Source: Hippophae tibetana
Lineage: Eukaryota; Streptophyta; Magnoliopsida; Rosales; Elaeagnaceae
NCBI GenBank assembly: GCA_037013495.1
Contig: CM072807.1
Span: 7,691,001-7,755,000, forward strand
Direction of reading: 5' to 3'
DNA: 64,000 nt
A program made the position numbers and the translations under genes. Positions 20,670 to 32,227 of this stretch are shown here, one piece after another (position 1 is the first letter of the stretch; every line of letters begins with the position of its first letter). The notes under the pieces are model-generated. The model was not told where the DNA came from, ran no database searches, and saw nothing but the letters and a program-made list of their open reading frames with translations.

Positions 20670-21120
20670 AACAATTATGTTAATAATCCTAACCATTTTG
20701 TACTAATTTTGAATACATTTAGATAATAAACTTCATTCACAATTTAACCACATTTTTTTAATATTTATTTAAAAAATATGTTTAATTTACAAAAATTAAA
20801 ATATTGATTGATTTTCATTTTTTTAACTATTTATCACATGTTATTAAATAAAATAAAAATAAGAATAAATAAAATTTAATCTAATTATTTTAAATATTAT
20901 GTATTTTATTATTAAAATTGTATTTTTATGTAATTATATGTATATATATAAAATAATATTAATTTATGTTTGATTTCGGTTAACCTATTTTCGTTATTAT
21001 AATAATCATATTCCTCGTATGTCTTATTAATTACGGTTATTTTTGAAAAAAATTGTTTGATTTTTATAAATAATCACAAATTTTGTTATTTAAAATTAAA
21101 ATACTCATATTTAACTATAT
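20670..21120 (+). repeat. Dispersed repeat, copy 1 (partner at 43285-43775)
   Basis: This stretch and 43285-43775 align through their length by eye. Shared blocks include TTTTAACTATTTA near 20820/43490, TATTTTATTATTAAAA near 20900/43575, ATATGTCTTAT(T/C)(A/G)ATTA near 21020/43670, and a TTTTTATAAATAA(T/C) block near 21063/43717. No coding capacity. Probably an old non-autonomous mobile element; termini were not identified. Confidence 0.55.
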
Positions 21121-21124
21121 AGCC

Positions 21125-21388
21125 CTTATTTTTGATATTGTAAAATCTACGGTTTTAATTCAAACACGATACCTACATAAAATATGACACAAAAAAATGT
21201 CCAAAATTTTATAAAAATAAAATTTACAAAATCATTATAAAAATAATAATAATAATAATTTATCTATAATTATAATATCTATCCCTAACCTGTGTAACAC
21301 TTAGTTTTGATATTATAAAGTTTACATTTTTGATTCATGATAACTACTTAAAATGTGATTAAAAAATGTCTAAAATTTTATAAAATAT
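21125..21388 (+). repeat. Diverged direct repeat, ~175-bp offset
   Basis: CTTATTTTTGATATTGTAAA at 21125 and CTTAGTTTTGATATTATAAA at 21300 begin two similar stretches of about 90 bp; both end in AATGTC(C/T)(A/T)AAATTTTATAAA. Confidence 0.6.
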
Positions 21389-24300
21389 ATAATTTATAAA
21401 AAAAAAAAATTTTATTTTTTAAATTTAATTTTAAATTATTAAAATAAAATAATAATTATGTGTCATTAAGTTCATTTTAATATTATGTAATAATTTTTTA
21501 TTATTCAAAAAGTGAATAAAATATATAGAGAGTGTTATAAATAACTTTTATAGAAACAAGATAATTTAAATGTAATAAAAGTGATTTTTAGGATACTTTA
21601 GCGAGCATCTCCATAAAGAAAACAAAAGTTATATATATAATAACTTATTATAATACCAATTAACGCGAAACTTACATATTAATTAAAAAAAAGTAAATTT
21701 AATTATTATATTAATTTTGATATTACAACAAGTTAATATAAATATATATGTTTTAAAAAGCATGTATACTCATAGTTTATTTTTATTTTTTTTAATAACA
21801 ATTATATATTCATACATACATACATATATGGATGGAATGCAATTTTTCGTAAAAAAAAATATATTTTTAATGTTAAAATATAAAAAAATTAATTTTTAAA
21901 AATAATATAAAATACATATATTTTTAAGAAGTTTAAAAGTGAAATGAAATGAATAATTAATTGATATAAAAATTTAAGTAAAATATAAATCATCATGTAC
22001 TACACTACTAGTACTGAGGTTTGTTTATTTTTTATTTTTTTCATGTCACACGTGACAAATACAGACAACAACATATATGTATATATCCAACTACATATTA
22101 AAAACGCATTAATGAGATTAGTTAGGAACAAACGATAGGAAATCAATAAATTCATATGACTTAAGTTAGTATAGAAGAATTACATGCACTGTTTTTTTTT
22201 TTTCCTTGTCAAAGAGAGTAGTTTGTCTAGGTAGATCTTATTAATTCTTGGATCGATATTTCTATGACATTTAATAAATTAAATAATGAACCATGCAATG
22301 GAGGCTCGTTTTGGTAACGTTGTTAATTTTCTGCTTTTTGAAATTAGCCTTTTGTTTTATGAGTAAATTAAAAGAAAATAAAATAAATTAAGTACTTAAT
22401 TAGCTGAAAGCTCATTCACCATTCTAATGACAATGTTCATATTCATTATTAGCTTTTTATTTGCTTAAATTGTGTAAATAGGTATAGTCGTGTTAATTAA
22501 CAGTTCATTAATTTCATTTTTTTTAATATTATCATATTTGATGAATAAAATATCATTTATTATTCTTTTGTTATAAAATAAAATATCATATTTATATTTA
22601 AAGAAAAAAATATAAAAAAAACATGTAGTAAATTTTACTAGAAGGAATCTATAAAAGAACATAACACAATAGGTGTAACATCTAGATGAAAAATGAAAAT
22701 GCTATATATCATGATTTTTAGTGTAATACTTCGTGCCTTTATTTTTTATTTTATCTCTCATAATTTTAATAATTTTGAAAGAGTGCTGACGTAAAATATG
22801 ATTTTAAAGTTATACTACCTAATTTCTCGTGAAAAAAATACCACAATTATAATTTTTTTTATTTAACTAAAAGAAAGAATAAGTAAAACTCATCCAGCTA
22901 AGGAAAAACAAACTAAAAAAGGGAGGAAAAAATAATTTAAATTTAAAGTGAGGCAATACAGATAACATTTTTTATAATTTATAATAAATATAAAAATAGT
23001 ATTATTTATAACTAATTAAGATATTTTATTATTAAAAAAAATTACACATTATTTTATATTTAACACCATACAATTTAATGATATTTAAATTAAATTAGTA
23101 TCATTTAGATTCATTTAATTAAATTTTATTTAATATTATTAAGATTTTTTTTATTATAAATTTTAGGGATATTATTTTATATCAATTTTTTAAATTTATT
23201 CTTTATTCATTCACTTGAATTCTTTTATGAGTGATATTTACCATGAAAGTGATAAAACTTAAAAACAAATAATATTTTCAAAGCTGATTTTGTTAAATAA
23301 TTAAATATATATAAACAGAAAATGTTACCAAATCCACATGTTTTCAAAAGCTAAAAATTAAAAAACAACAATCATATATAAAAAAAAAAACATTAGAAAA
23401 CTACAACTAAACTACTAAATGACGCCATTAAAACAAATCTTGGATTTCTATTTTGTATGTTTTCTAGATAATTTAAACTTTAATATTTTTATTGGACTAA
23501 TTAAAAACCATCCAAAATCAGTGGCTAATATTAAGATCTAAATTAATAGGTAGATTGGAGTCTTGGAGAAACAAATCAAGATTCCTACGTCAACCTTTTT
23601 TTATTTTCTTAACGGATTATATATAGCCTTAATTTATTATAACCAATAAAATTTAAGAAGGTCTATATTTAGTGAAAGATAATTAAAAACATATTAATTA
23701 AGAGTTCCTTTTTTATTCTAGATTTTTAATTTTTTTAATGATTTTTCAATAAATATATTTAGAATGATTTATGATTTTCATTTTATCTATTTAAGATATC
23801 ACTGTAAAAAATAATTCATAAATATTTAAAAATCAGATTTTTAATTTATATTTTTGTTTACTTCTATGGGACATTTTTTAAAGAATAAATTAAGTCTTAC
23901 TACTTTTATATTTATATATATATATTAAAAATAATTAAAAATATAAAATTTATAAATAATAACAAATTTTTATTTTTATTTTTTTAAGTTTTTGAAAAAA
24001 ATCTAAAAATCACAAACCATTATCACTAAATAAAAAAAATATTATCAAAAATATTGGTAATTATTTTTATAAAAATTATAAATCACAAAATTAATTATTT
24101 AATCATAAATCATAAATTAAATATCAAAATCATTATCAAATAATAGCTAAATAATCATTATTTAACAATATACAAATCATGAGATTGAATATTTAGCTTC
24201 CATTTACGCACCTAATAAATAGATTTTAATATTTTAAATATAACAATTGATGATTTGGTTATAATGGCACTTCATATATAGCTTCTAATGTCATATGTTA

Positions 24301-26622
24301 CCGATAATAAATAAATCACTAACTAACAATCAAATATAGCTATCACAAAAATTTAAAATGAAAAGGAAGAGAAGCTGTTATGCACTTAGGTTATTGCTAT
24401 ATATGATCAATACAAGTGCAAAATTTAAAATGTATCTTCTTCTTCTTCTTCTTTTTTTTCTTTCTAATAAAATAATATAAATGTATGATTTAATTCAGTG
24501 CATGAGCTAGTTAGTGAGTCTGCATCAATGGTACGTTAGTTCACGTTTACTACATGCATTGAATTTTATTTATTAAAAAAAATATATGAATAACATGCTT
24601 CCACTTAACAAGACCAGTTAATTAGCTATGTTAAGGAGTAATGAACAAAATTATTTTCTTAATAAAATTTGACCAAGACTTTTGGCTGAATGAGTGATTT
24701 ACTTATATATCCACCGTATCACCAAATTAATTAATCAGCTACCGAATAATTAAGGATTTATTTTATATTGTATGTTGGTAGGGTCAAACCTTAACAAACA
24801 ATATCTTACTATTTTGCCTGCATATATATATATACCTCTTTCATTAATTAGGTTTAATTAATTCATCTCATGAATCCCCATCTATCTTGATAGCTATTTA
24901 AATAATATTCATCACAATAATTAATATTAATTAATCATTAAAAAAATAGATTTGCTACCAAACCTATACCATAATGATTAAATTTTGTGAATAAGATGCT
25001 GAAACAATATAAAAAAGACACACACAAAAAGAAAAAATAAAATGCCCAAAAAAGAATCTCACTTGAAAAAAGAAGAAGGTAAATTCAAATCCAAAATCAA
25101 TTTATGATATAGACAGCCAGAGCCAAAGATAGAGGTGTTGAAAATCTTGTCTATTACAAATGAGTTATCAAGATTTTATTGTTCCTAATAAAATGTATGA
25201 CCCTATCACATTCATTATTTCAGTTGAAATATCACAAATTTTTTAATATCTTACACTATTTTGTTTTTTTCTTGATCCACATGGGTAATACCAACTTTGA
25301 ACATGACAGAAACAATAGCCCTTCTTATTCTTCTTCTTTTTTCTAAAACAATAGCCCTTCCCACTCTTAAAATGAGGTCGCTTTACCAAATTTTCTTCTT
25401 CTTCTTTTTCTTTTCATTTTTTAAAGGTATTAGGTAGAGACATTTGGAAGCTTCTATAAGATATTTTTATACTATAACTTTTACGATCAACAAAAATTTG
25501 GTAGCAAGGATATTTCCTTTAATGTGAATAATTGTTATATTTTCTTAAAGTTATAAGTTTTAAAGGTATACTTTTATTATTATTTTTAAATTTTATTAGT
25601 TTAGTTTTTTTAACATTTTCTTAAAAAATAATGTATTTTATCTTTCATACAATTTAATCATTCTATTTTACACCATATATAATCATATAAATATTCATTG
25701 TTATTTATATCATGTAATATTCATCTTATTTATTTTTCTTTCACATATTTAAATTTTTACATGTTTATTATAATTAATGTTGTTTAATTTTTTTCATTAT
25801 ATATATATATATTAAACAATATTATTAACTCTTATTACAACTTAGTTTCCATTGTTTAAGTTTTTATTTTTATTGGTTAACATTTAATACTTGTGATACA
25901 ATATTCAAAAATATTGAAATTTATAATTTTTTTAGAACATTTTTTATATTATTTTATAATAACTCGATTGAAAAATTCATAAATTTTACTATAGTCATTC
26001 AAAGGTGTCAAAATTGTTGATTTTTACTATTAAATTTAAGCAGTGTGTCATCTCTGAACATTAATCTTAACTAGTTTCCTGACACATGGGCATGAATAAG
26101 TGTTATCACCCAATATATGTATGTACATAACAAATCTTATATTAATGCCTAAAACAATACTCAAATTTGTATTATCACATCTTTCCATTTAGCTGTAAAA
26201 TCAAATGAATCAATATAGATATTTTGGTCTAGTTATTGATCTTCAAGATTTGTAAAAACCCAATTCAACTTCTACTAACATCACATGCATGATCCTTTTG
26301 TGGTACATATTGGAGTCTTCTTCTCTAATTAATTCTACTTAAAAAAATCAATGCTACATCCATCAATTAATTAATTGTTTAGCAGAAAAAAGGTATAAAT
26401 GAATAATTTATGTTAAGGTAACTATCATTAATCTTTCTTATATTTTGTTCAAATATTAGTAACATCTTTTAGGTTTTATTTTGCTTCAATCAAATCCTAT
26501 TTCCAGTTACTATCAAATACAATCTATAAAGTGCCTATATCATAGGTTTGTTCTATTTTATTCAATATTATCATATTATTATCATGATATTATAATACAA
26601 ACCTACATATATAATATAAAAA

Positions 26623-27201
26623 TTAATACACATAATAAAAGAAAAAAAATATGAATAATAAGTGCGTAAAATTAATAGAATTACTTACAAAAGTAAATGA
26701 AGCGACAAAATGAAGAAAAAATAGTGTTTTGTAAGTGAGAAATGTGTATAAAAAATTGAGTATTTTTCTCAAAAAAAATAGGGGATCTAAAAGATTAGTT
26801 AGAGAATAAGAAAACCCACTAACCGGCGCTGGAATTGGTATTCGTAGGTGGCCGGAAAATGAGAAAGAGTGGAGGAGAAGTGGAAGAGGTTTTGGGTTTT
26901 TGAGAGTTATGCAACACTTAGAATAGTTTCTGTCTAGGGAAGAAAGAAGAGAAAAGAATTTATCTACATGTGTAGCGTCGGTTGACACCTAGAACCGACG
27001 CTATCCACATAGCATAGCATCAGTTGGTATCTGGAACCGACATTAAGTCCACATATAGCGTCGGTTCGACACGTCAACTGATGCTACATCCTACATGGAT
27101 AGCGTTGGCTCTATACCAAACCAACTTTAAATTCATTATAAGTCGATTTTTTCCAAATCCGACTTTACATATCGACTTAAATACCCATTTTTGTAGTAGT
27201 G
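26623..27201. mobile_element. Terminus of a CACTA (En/Spm) transposon
   Basis: The sequence ends at 27201 in TTTTTGTAGTAGTG, the reverse complement of CACTACTACAAAAA, the standard CACTA terminus. Inside it are repeated short inverted motifs built on AGCGTCGGTT, as expected of subterminal transposase-binding sites. The opposite terminus was not found; CACTA strings further left lack the rest of the terminal repeat. No transposase was recognised. The minus-strand open frame at 26623-26988 is probably untranslated internal element sequence. The left limit given is arbitrary. Confidence 0.65.
26974..27166. repeat. Array of subterminal inverted motifs in the CACTA end
   Basis: A perfect hairpin AGCGTCGGTT (26974-26983) / AACCGACGCT (26993-27002) is followed by diverged units AGCATCAGTT...AACCGAC (27014-27041) and AGCGTCGGTT...AACTGATGCT (27057-27085), then AGCGTTGGCT...AACCAACTT (27100-27128) and AAGTCGATTT...AATCCGACTT (27140-27165). 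Each resembles a transposase-binding site in dyad form. Confidence 0.75.
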
Positions 27202-29183
27202 AGAACCAATTTTGAGTACATACTAATGCCTATATCATTTTAGAATTTAGAGAACTCTTAAATAGATCAAGAATACGCCTTCTTAGGCTCAAAATTGATT
27301 CTGATGCAACAGTTGAAACTTGAACTGCTAACACATCACTTGCAATGAGAAAGATGATAGGAAACCAAAAAGAATTTGTCTTCCACCATTTCAAGATATC
27401 AAACTTATCCTACTCACATAGGGTGTTCAAATATTTCTCAATTTCAATTTTCAATTCCAAACTATTTTTCTCCTCTAAGCATTTAAGAAATTTCATCTTT
27501 CTTGTTTCCTCGTATAAGAGAATCCTTCATATTACATCTTGTGGTTGAGTCACATTAGATTGACAATCATTTCCGTTAGCTAACTTATATTAAGCTTTGA
27601 ACATATCCATGAAATTATTTTTGATATTATCTATCAATTTTTTAACAATTTCTAAATCATAAATCTTTTCATATAGGAATTCCAAATACTTTAATTTGTA
27701 CCTTGGATAAAGTACAAATGCAACATACAACATCTTATTAGTCTTATCTACATTTCTTCAATACTTCTCAAATTTTGTTTTCATACTAGTAGCCATATTT
27801 TTCAACAACTCATCATCGTAACTACACCATGTAAGTATTTGAGATTGAATGTTATGTAATTTTGTAAAATATAAATTTGATGTGGTACATAAATATGCAC
27901 TGAATGCTAATGTAGAGTCATAAAAAAATTTCAAAAACTTGACAAAAAAACTAGCATTTTTTCAATCATCTAATATTGTAGGCCCAACATTGGATCGCTT
28001 CTCATGAAAATAAGAAATAAAGTTTGTTCCTTCTTCTTCTTCGAGACGATCAAAAGCTATTTGAAAATCTAAAGAAGATTTTAACATTAGATATGTTGAG
28101 TTCTATTTTGTATGCACATCTAACACGACACTTCCTTTAGACTCAATATTTTCCTTACTTAAATTTTTGTAATCTCAAAGGAGAAGATCTAACATATCTC
28201 ATTGTAAAACAAATACTCGTAATAATATTGTGAAGATCTTTAAGTCCTTATCTTATAACCTAGTTCAAAATGTGAGTACAATATCACACTGAAAGAACTC
28301 TCTACTAATAACAAGTCCATCATTCCAATTTTATTTTTTAGCTTCCTTTTCAAGTATGACACAACATTATCATTTAAGGAAGCATTATCAAGAGTTATGG
28401 TAACTACCTTAAATATACTCCAATCACGCAAACTCTATTCTATCACTCTCCCAATTGTATCACCATTATCATTCTCATTTTGACCAAAAATTATAATTCT
28501 CTTTTGTAATTTCTAATATTTGTTAATATAATGAGTGGTTAGACAAATATAATAAACATTTTGAATTGAAGTCTAATAATCAATAGTAAGACAAACTCTT
28601 TGTTTTTCACTTATGAAAAAGTTTCTCAAACTTTTTTCTCATCTAAATAAAGTTGAAACACATCCCTAAAAATTGTTTGATGAGATGGCACATGAAACTT
28701 AGGACAAATTTCAGCTATAAAGTCTTTAAATCCCTCACTCTCAACAAACCTAAAAGAAAATTGATCAATAATAATAATTTTTGCCGAAGAAATTCTAGCA
28801 TGTTTTGCATCAAATGATGCAACAACTAATTTATGAGTTGTCGTATCACCCTATCCTTTTTGTGTTTGAAAAATTAACATCTTTTGTCTTCTATCTACTT
28901 ATTTAGGAGTCTTCTTACATAAATTTTTGAAGTGATATATCATTGAAGTAGTTTCATTCCTTATGAGATGAGTAGCATAACTTTTATTACAATAATGACA
29001 TAAAGCTCTAGGATTTTCCACATTATAAGGTAAAAATAAATGGAAAATGATTCCATATTTCTAACTTGAATTTTTTTGGTTTCTTCATATCAGATTTGTT
29101 ATCAGTGTCAACATTACTTGCTTCTATTCCTCTTTTTGAAGATTTGTCTCTGCATGAATTTCAGGTTCAATGTCTTGAGTCAT
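27202..29183 (-). pseudogene. hAT-family transposase pseudogene
   Basis: Several stops and frameshifts, yet the family order is clear on the minus strand. A possible start with an acidic N-terminus (MTQDIEPEIHAE) is at 29183. A BED zinc finger follows (CHYCNKSY...MIYHFKNLC, about 28912-29006). The catalytic-domain strand TITLDNASLNDNVVSYL is near 28380-28412. The C-terminal dimerisation region has FDILKWWKTNS (about 27390), then ASDVLAVQVSTVASES (about 27300-27340), then CTQNWF ending exactly at the CACTA terminus. hAT transposases cut and paste DNA using these domains. This copy cannot make protein; it may be related to the domesticated plant DAYSLEEPER/RICESLEEPER proteins by family only. 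Confidence 0.85.
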
Positions 29184-29287
29184 AATAAAGTCTGGAAATC
29201 GACTTGGTCTAATAAACTCATGTAAATCATCACCACCTATATATAGATGAGTACATATCAAATTCAATACATAATGTTTTTCAAATT

Positions 29288-29705
29288 AATAATGAAATGA
29301 GATTAAAAGTGGTATCAACCTATTATACAATCTATATATATAACATAAATAATTCACGTCATATGAACATTTATATCTCTCAATTTGATTATTCAATTAA
29401 ATATCAACGCTTCACTTGATATCTAAACACAAGTTGAGATAAAAAGATTTTCTCTATAAATTACTCGATGAGAAAAGCTCTGGAATAATGTAAATAATGA
29501 AATGAGATTAAAAGTAGTATCAACCTATTATACAATCCATATATATATATATATATAACATAAATAATTCATGACATATGAACATCTATATCTCTCAATT
29601 TGATTATTCAATTAAATATCGACGCTTCACTTGATATCTTAACACAAGTTGAGATAAAAAAACTTTTTCTATAAAATTACTCGATGAGAAAAGCCCTGGA
29701 ATAAG
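29288..29705 (+). repeat. Tandem duplication, 205-bp unit, inside the hAT 5' region
   Basis: AATAATGAAATGAGATTAAA starts at 29288 and again at 29493. The two units stay similar to the end, for example TACTCGATGAGAAAAGC(T/C)CTGGAATAA. An (AT) run differs in length between them. Confidence 0.92.
29539..29557 (+). repeat. (AT)n microsatellite
   Basis: Lies in the second 205-bp unit; the equivalent run in the first unit is shorter. Confidence 0.85.
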
Positions 29706-30238
29706 CGAAGTGAATCTTACTACGCATTCACAAGTGATGGAACAATTTTATTTTAGCTTTTTATTTTTACAACAAAAAATATATAAGATTCTCTTTGATA
29801 AGTGATGTAATGTATACTCAAACTAATCTATGAGGTTGACTATTTAGACAAAATAACATATTCTAAGAAAATATTATTACTAAGCATAAAAAATTTGACT
29901 GACTTTAAAATAATTGCGCATAAAAAAACCAATGCAACAAAGTAATTCTTTAATTTAGAGAACCAAATCACTAACAAATAAACAACATACACTCAAATTC
30001 AATAATTCTGTTACAAAGAGCTAAATGAGAACTCACTTGTCTTTATATATCTAAATGTTACAATAACAAGATAACATTAATAACAATACATAACCACAAC
30101 AGAGGAAATAAAACCTAATCATTAGAAGTCAAAACTAACAAGTCAAGGAACTGGGTTATTATTAAACTTCAAATAGTGATCAACCGAAAAGAATCTAATC
30201 TAAATCACCCAAAATCACACTATTTTAGTAATATTTAT

Positions 30239-30381
30239 GAACTCATATCCAAAGATGAAAGGAAATGTACATGTCTTCACCCAAAGAACCCATGTGTGAA
30301 CAAAATTCAATCACCCACAAAACCCATGCGTGAATAGAACTCATATCTAAAGATGAAAGGAAATGTATAAGTCTTCACTTA
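30239..30381 (+). repeat. Direct repeat, 98-bp spacing
   Basis: GAACTCATATCCAAAGATGA at 30239 recurs as GAACTCATATCTAAAGATGA at 30337, each continuing AAGGAAATGTA...GTCTTCAC. Internal to the hAT element. Confidence 0.85.
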
Positions 30382-30675
30382 AAGGGCACAAAAATGATCA
30401 ACAATGAGTCTTAAATACAGAAGAAGAACCAAAAACATAGTAGATACACCAAACAAATTAATACAGGACTATTCAGGGTTCTTATCTATTTCGTCCATAG
30501 ATGACAAGACTAGAGACAAAACTAGTTGACGTTGGTGGCAAAGCTGACTAGTGTTGGAGGCAATGAGAGGATGCAGATAGAGTTTCAAAATTTTTGGACA
30601 CCCCTTATAAAACAGATTTATATTATATAATATATTTTTTTAAATAATTTTTTAATATATTATTAATAACAGTTA

Positions 30676-30840
30676 GGTCCGACTGATTTAAAAATTAATA
30701 TAACTGAATCAGATCGTTTGAAAATTAGTTTCAGTTAATACAAACTGGATTGAACCATGTGATTTATAAAAGTGTTTAATTCGATCCAATTTTTTTATTT
30801 AATTCAATTTGATCCGATTTTAGAACACACATAATAGTGA
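30676..30840 (-). mobile_element. Fragment of the TIR element family seen at 41580 and 55778
   Basis: Reversed relative to the copy at 41580. Matching blocks by eye include GGTCCGA, CAGATCGTTTGAAA, TACAAAC(T/C)GGA and TGATTTATAAAA. Neither terminal inverted repeat is preserved. It lies just outside the hAT 5' end. Confidence 0.5.
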
Positions 30841-31886
30841 CAAACCCAACTTCTAATAACTTGGTATCCAATTTTTATGATACCACCTCAATATTTTTTA
30901 AATTTGTTGTATTTAGTATTTTAACTTTACAATTTGACCTATTTAGTTGTTTTTAAAGCTATTAAATTGTTAAATTCAAAAGGTTTTTTTTTCCTCCCCT
31001 TTTTTAATCCAATTAGGCTAACTTGGTGGTATCACATAAATTGGTTTAGCAAAAAAAAAAAAGTAATGATTCAAATTTTGAATTAAAAATAATAATTATT
31101 TTAACTTTAAGAGAAAATATTTATCTTGTCGTAAAGATATTGTAATTTTAATTATGTGAATTTATTTTATCATAGTTATGGTTTTGAAAAAAACATCATA
31201 CTTACGTGATCATACCATTAAATATTGGATATTGAACATATATATTTTGTGATTTATTAAGATAAAAAATATACACAATGTTTTTGCTACGTGTAGGTGT
31301 GTGTTTTCTATGGAAATGTATTTTAATTTTAAAAATGTTTCAACTTGATTATAAATGACAAAACAAATGCTATACGAACAATATGGACCTATGGTCCATA
31401 CCATTCATGTAATTGTACATATTTCTTTTTCTTTTTCCCTAGCGACATCAGTGTCTAGTACTCTAGTTTTAGCCATGTCTATTTTCAATTTTTTTTTTTA
31501 AATTACACATATTTCAAATTATTAAATTTTAAATTTTTATAAATAAATTATAGTTTAAAATTATTGAATAATGTTTTTTTTTTATGAAAGTGGGATTAAT
31601 GACTATAAAGAAAGCATGTCCCACAAGCTACCAACTCCTTCTTTTTGGGGGTAGTAGTAGTTGGGGACTTAGAAGCCGTCCAACGTAGGCTTGCTTCAAT
31701 TGTGGGTCCGTCTTATATAAATTGGACATATGATCGATGAAATCAATTTTTATTCCTTCGTTTTCATGAACTTAAAAATAATTACGTCGATTCCAAAAAA
31801 TATATACATCTATACATGCTATGGTACTGAAATTACGAACACCTTATACCAAATTATAATAACTGCAACCTCATACTAAACATGAT

Positions 31887-31922
<36 letters not shown>

Positions 31923-31925
31923 ATA
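31887..31925 (+). repeat. (CA)n(TA)n compound microsatellite
   Basis: About seven CA units run directly into about ten TA units. Confidence 0.93.
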
Positions 31926-32196
31926 TATTTCGAGTTTCCAACATTATGCAGGGATAGTTAAGTTTAGTTCAATATTGAATTTTTTTAATTAATGTTTACA
32001 AAATTATTTATTTTTTATTTAATTGTATTACATATTAATTCTTATTTTTAACTTTTACTTATTATATATATTTTAATATAACTTATAAAATATATTTTTA
32101 AGATATATTATAAATGACATGTCACATCAAATCAAATTTATAAAATTATAATTAATAAAAAATTGATGTGTTGGTTAAAATTATAATAAAATTATG

Positions 32197-32222
<26 letters not shown>
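32197..32222 (+). repeat. (AT)n microsatellite
   Basis: About 13 AT units in AT-rich spacer. Confidence 0.93.

Positions 32223-32227
<5 letters not shown>

Larger units (their letters stand above)
19768..26622. other. Long AT-rich intergenic region
   Basis: About 6.8 kb without a recognisable gene. It includes the MYB 3' UTR, a dispersed repeat at 20670-21120, a direct repeat at 21125-21388 and many A/T homopolymer runs. Open frames on both strands are short and low complexity. Confidence 0.6.
27202..30606 (-). mobile_element. Decayed hAT transposon, 3' end cut by the CACTA insertion
   Basis: Contains a broken hAT transposase (27202-29183, minus strand) and about 1.4 kb of non-coding 5' DNA with internal repeats. 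At 30596-30606 the plus strand reads GGACACCCCTT, i.e. AAGGGGTGTCC on the minus strand, a good hAT-type terminal inverted repeat at the expected 5' end. The opposite terminus is missing because the CACTA end abuts the transposase C-terminus. Target-site duplications therefore cannot be checked. Confidence 0.6.

Noticed and set aside
22003-22010. CACTACTA as the missing left end of the CACTA element
   Set aside because: Only these eight bases match; the following sequence (GTACTGAGG) does not resemble the terminal repeat CACTACTACAAAAA, and the flanking three bases do not match those after 27201.
22679-24200. Possible MITE from loosely inverted AT-rich words near 23700 and 24150
   Set aside because: No defined ends or target duplication; similarity is what AT-rich composition alone would give.
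26623-26988. Minus-strand open frame of 121 codons
   Set aside because: Pyrimidine-rich low-complexity product with no family resemblance, lying within the CACTA end; more likely untranslated element sequence.
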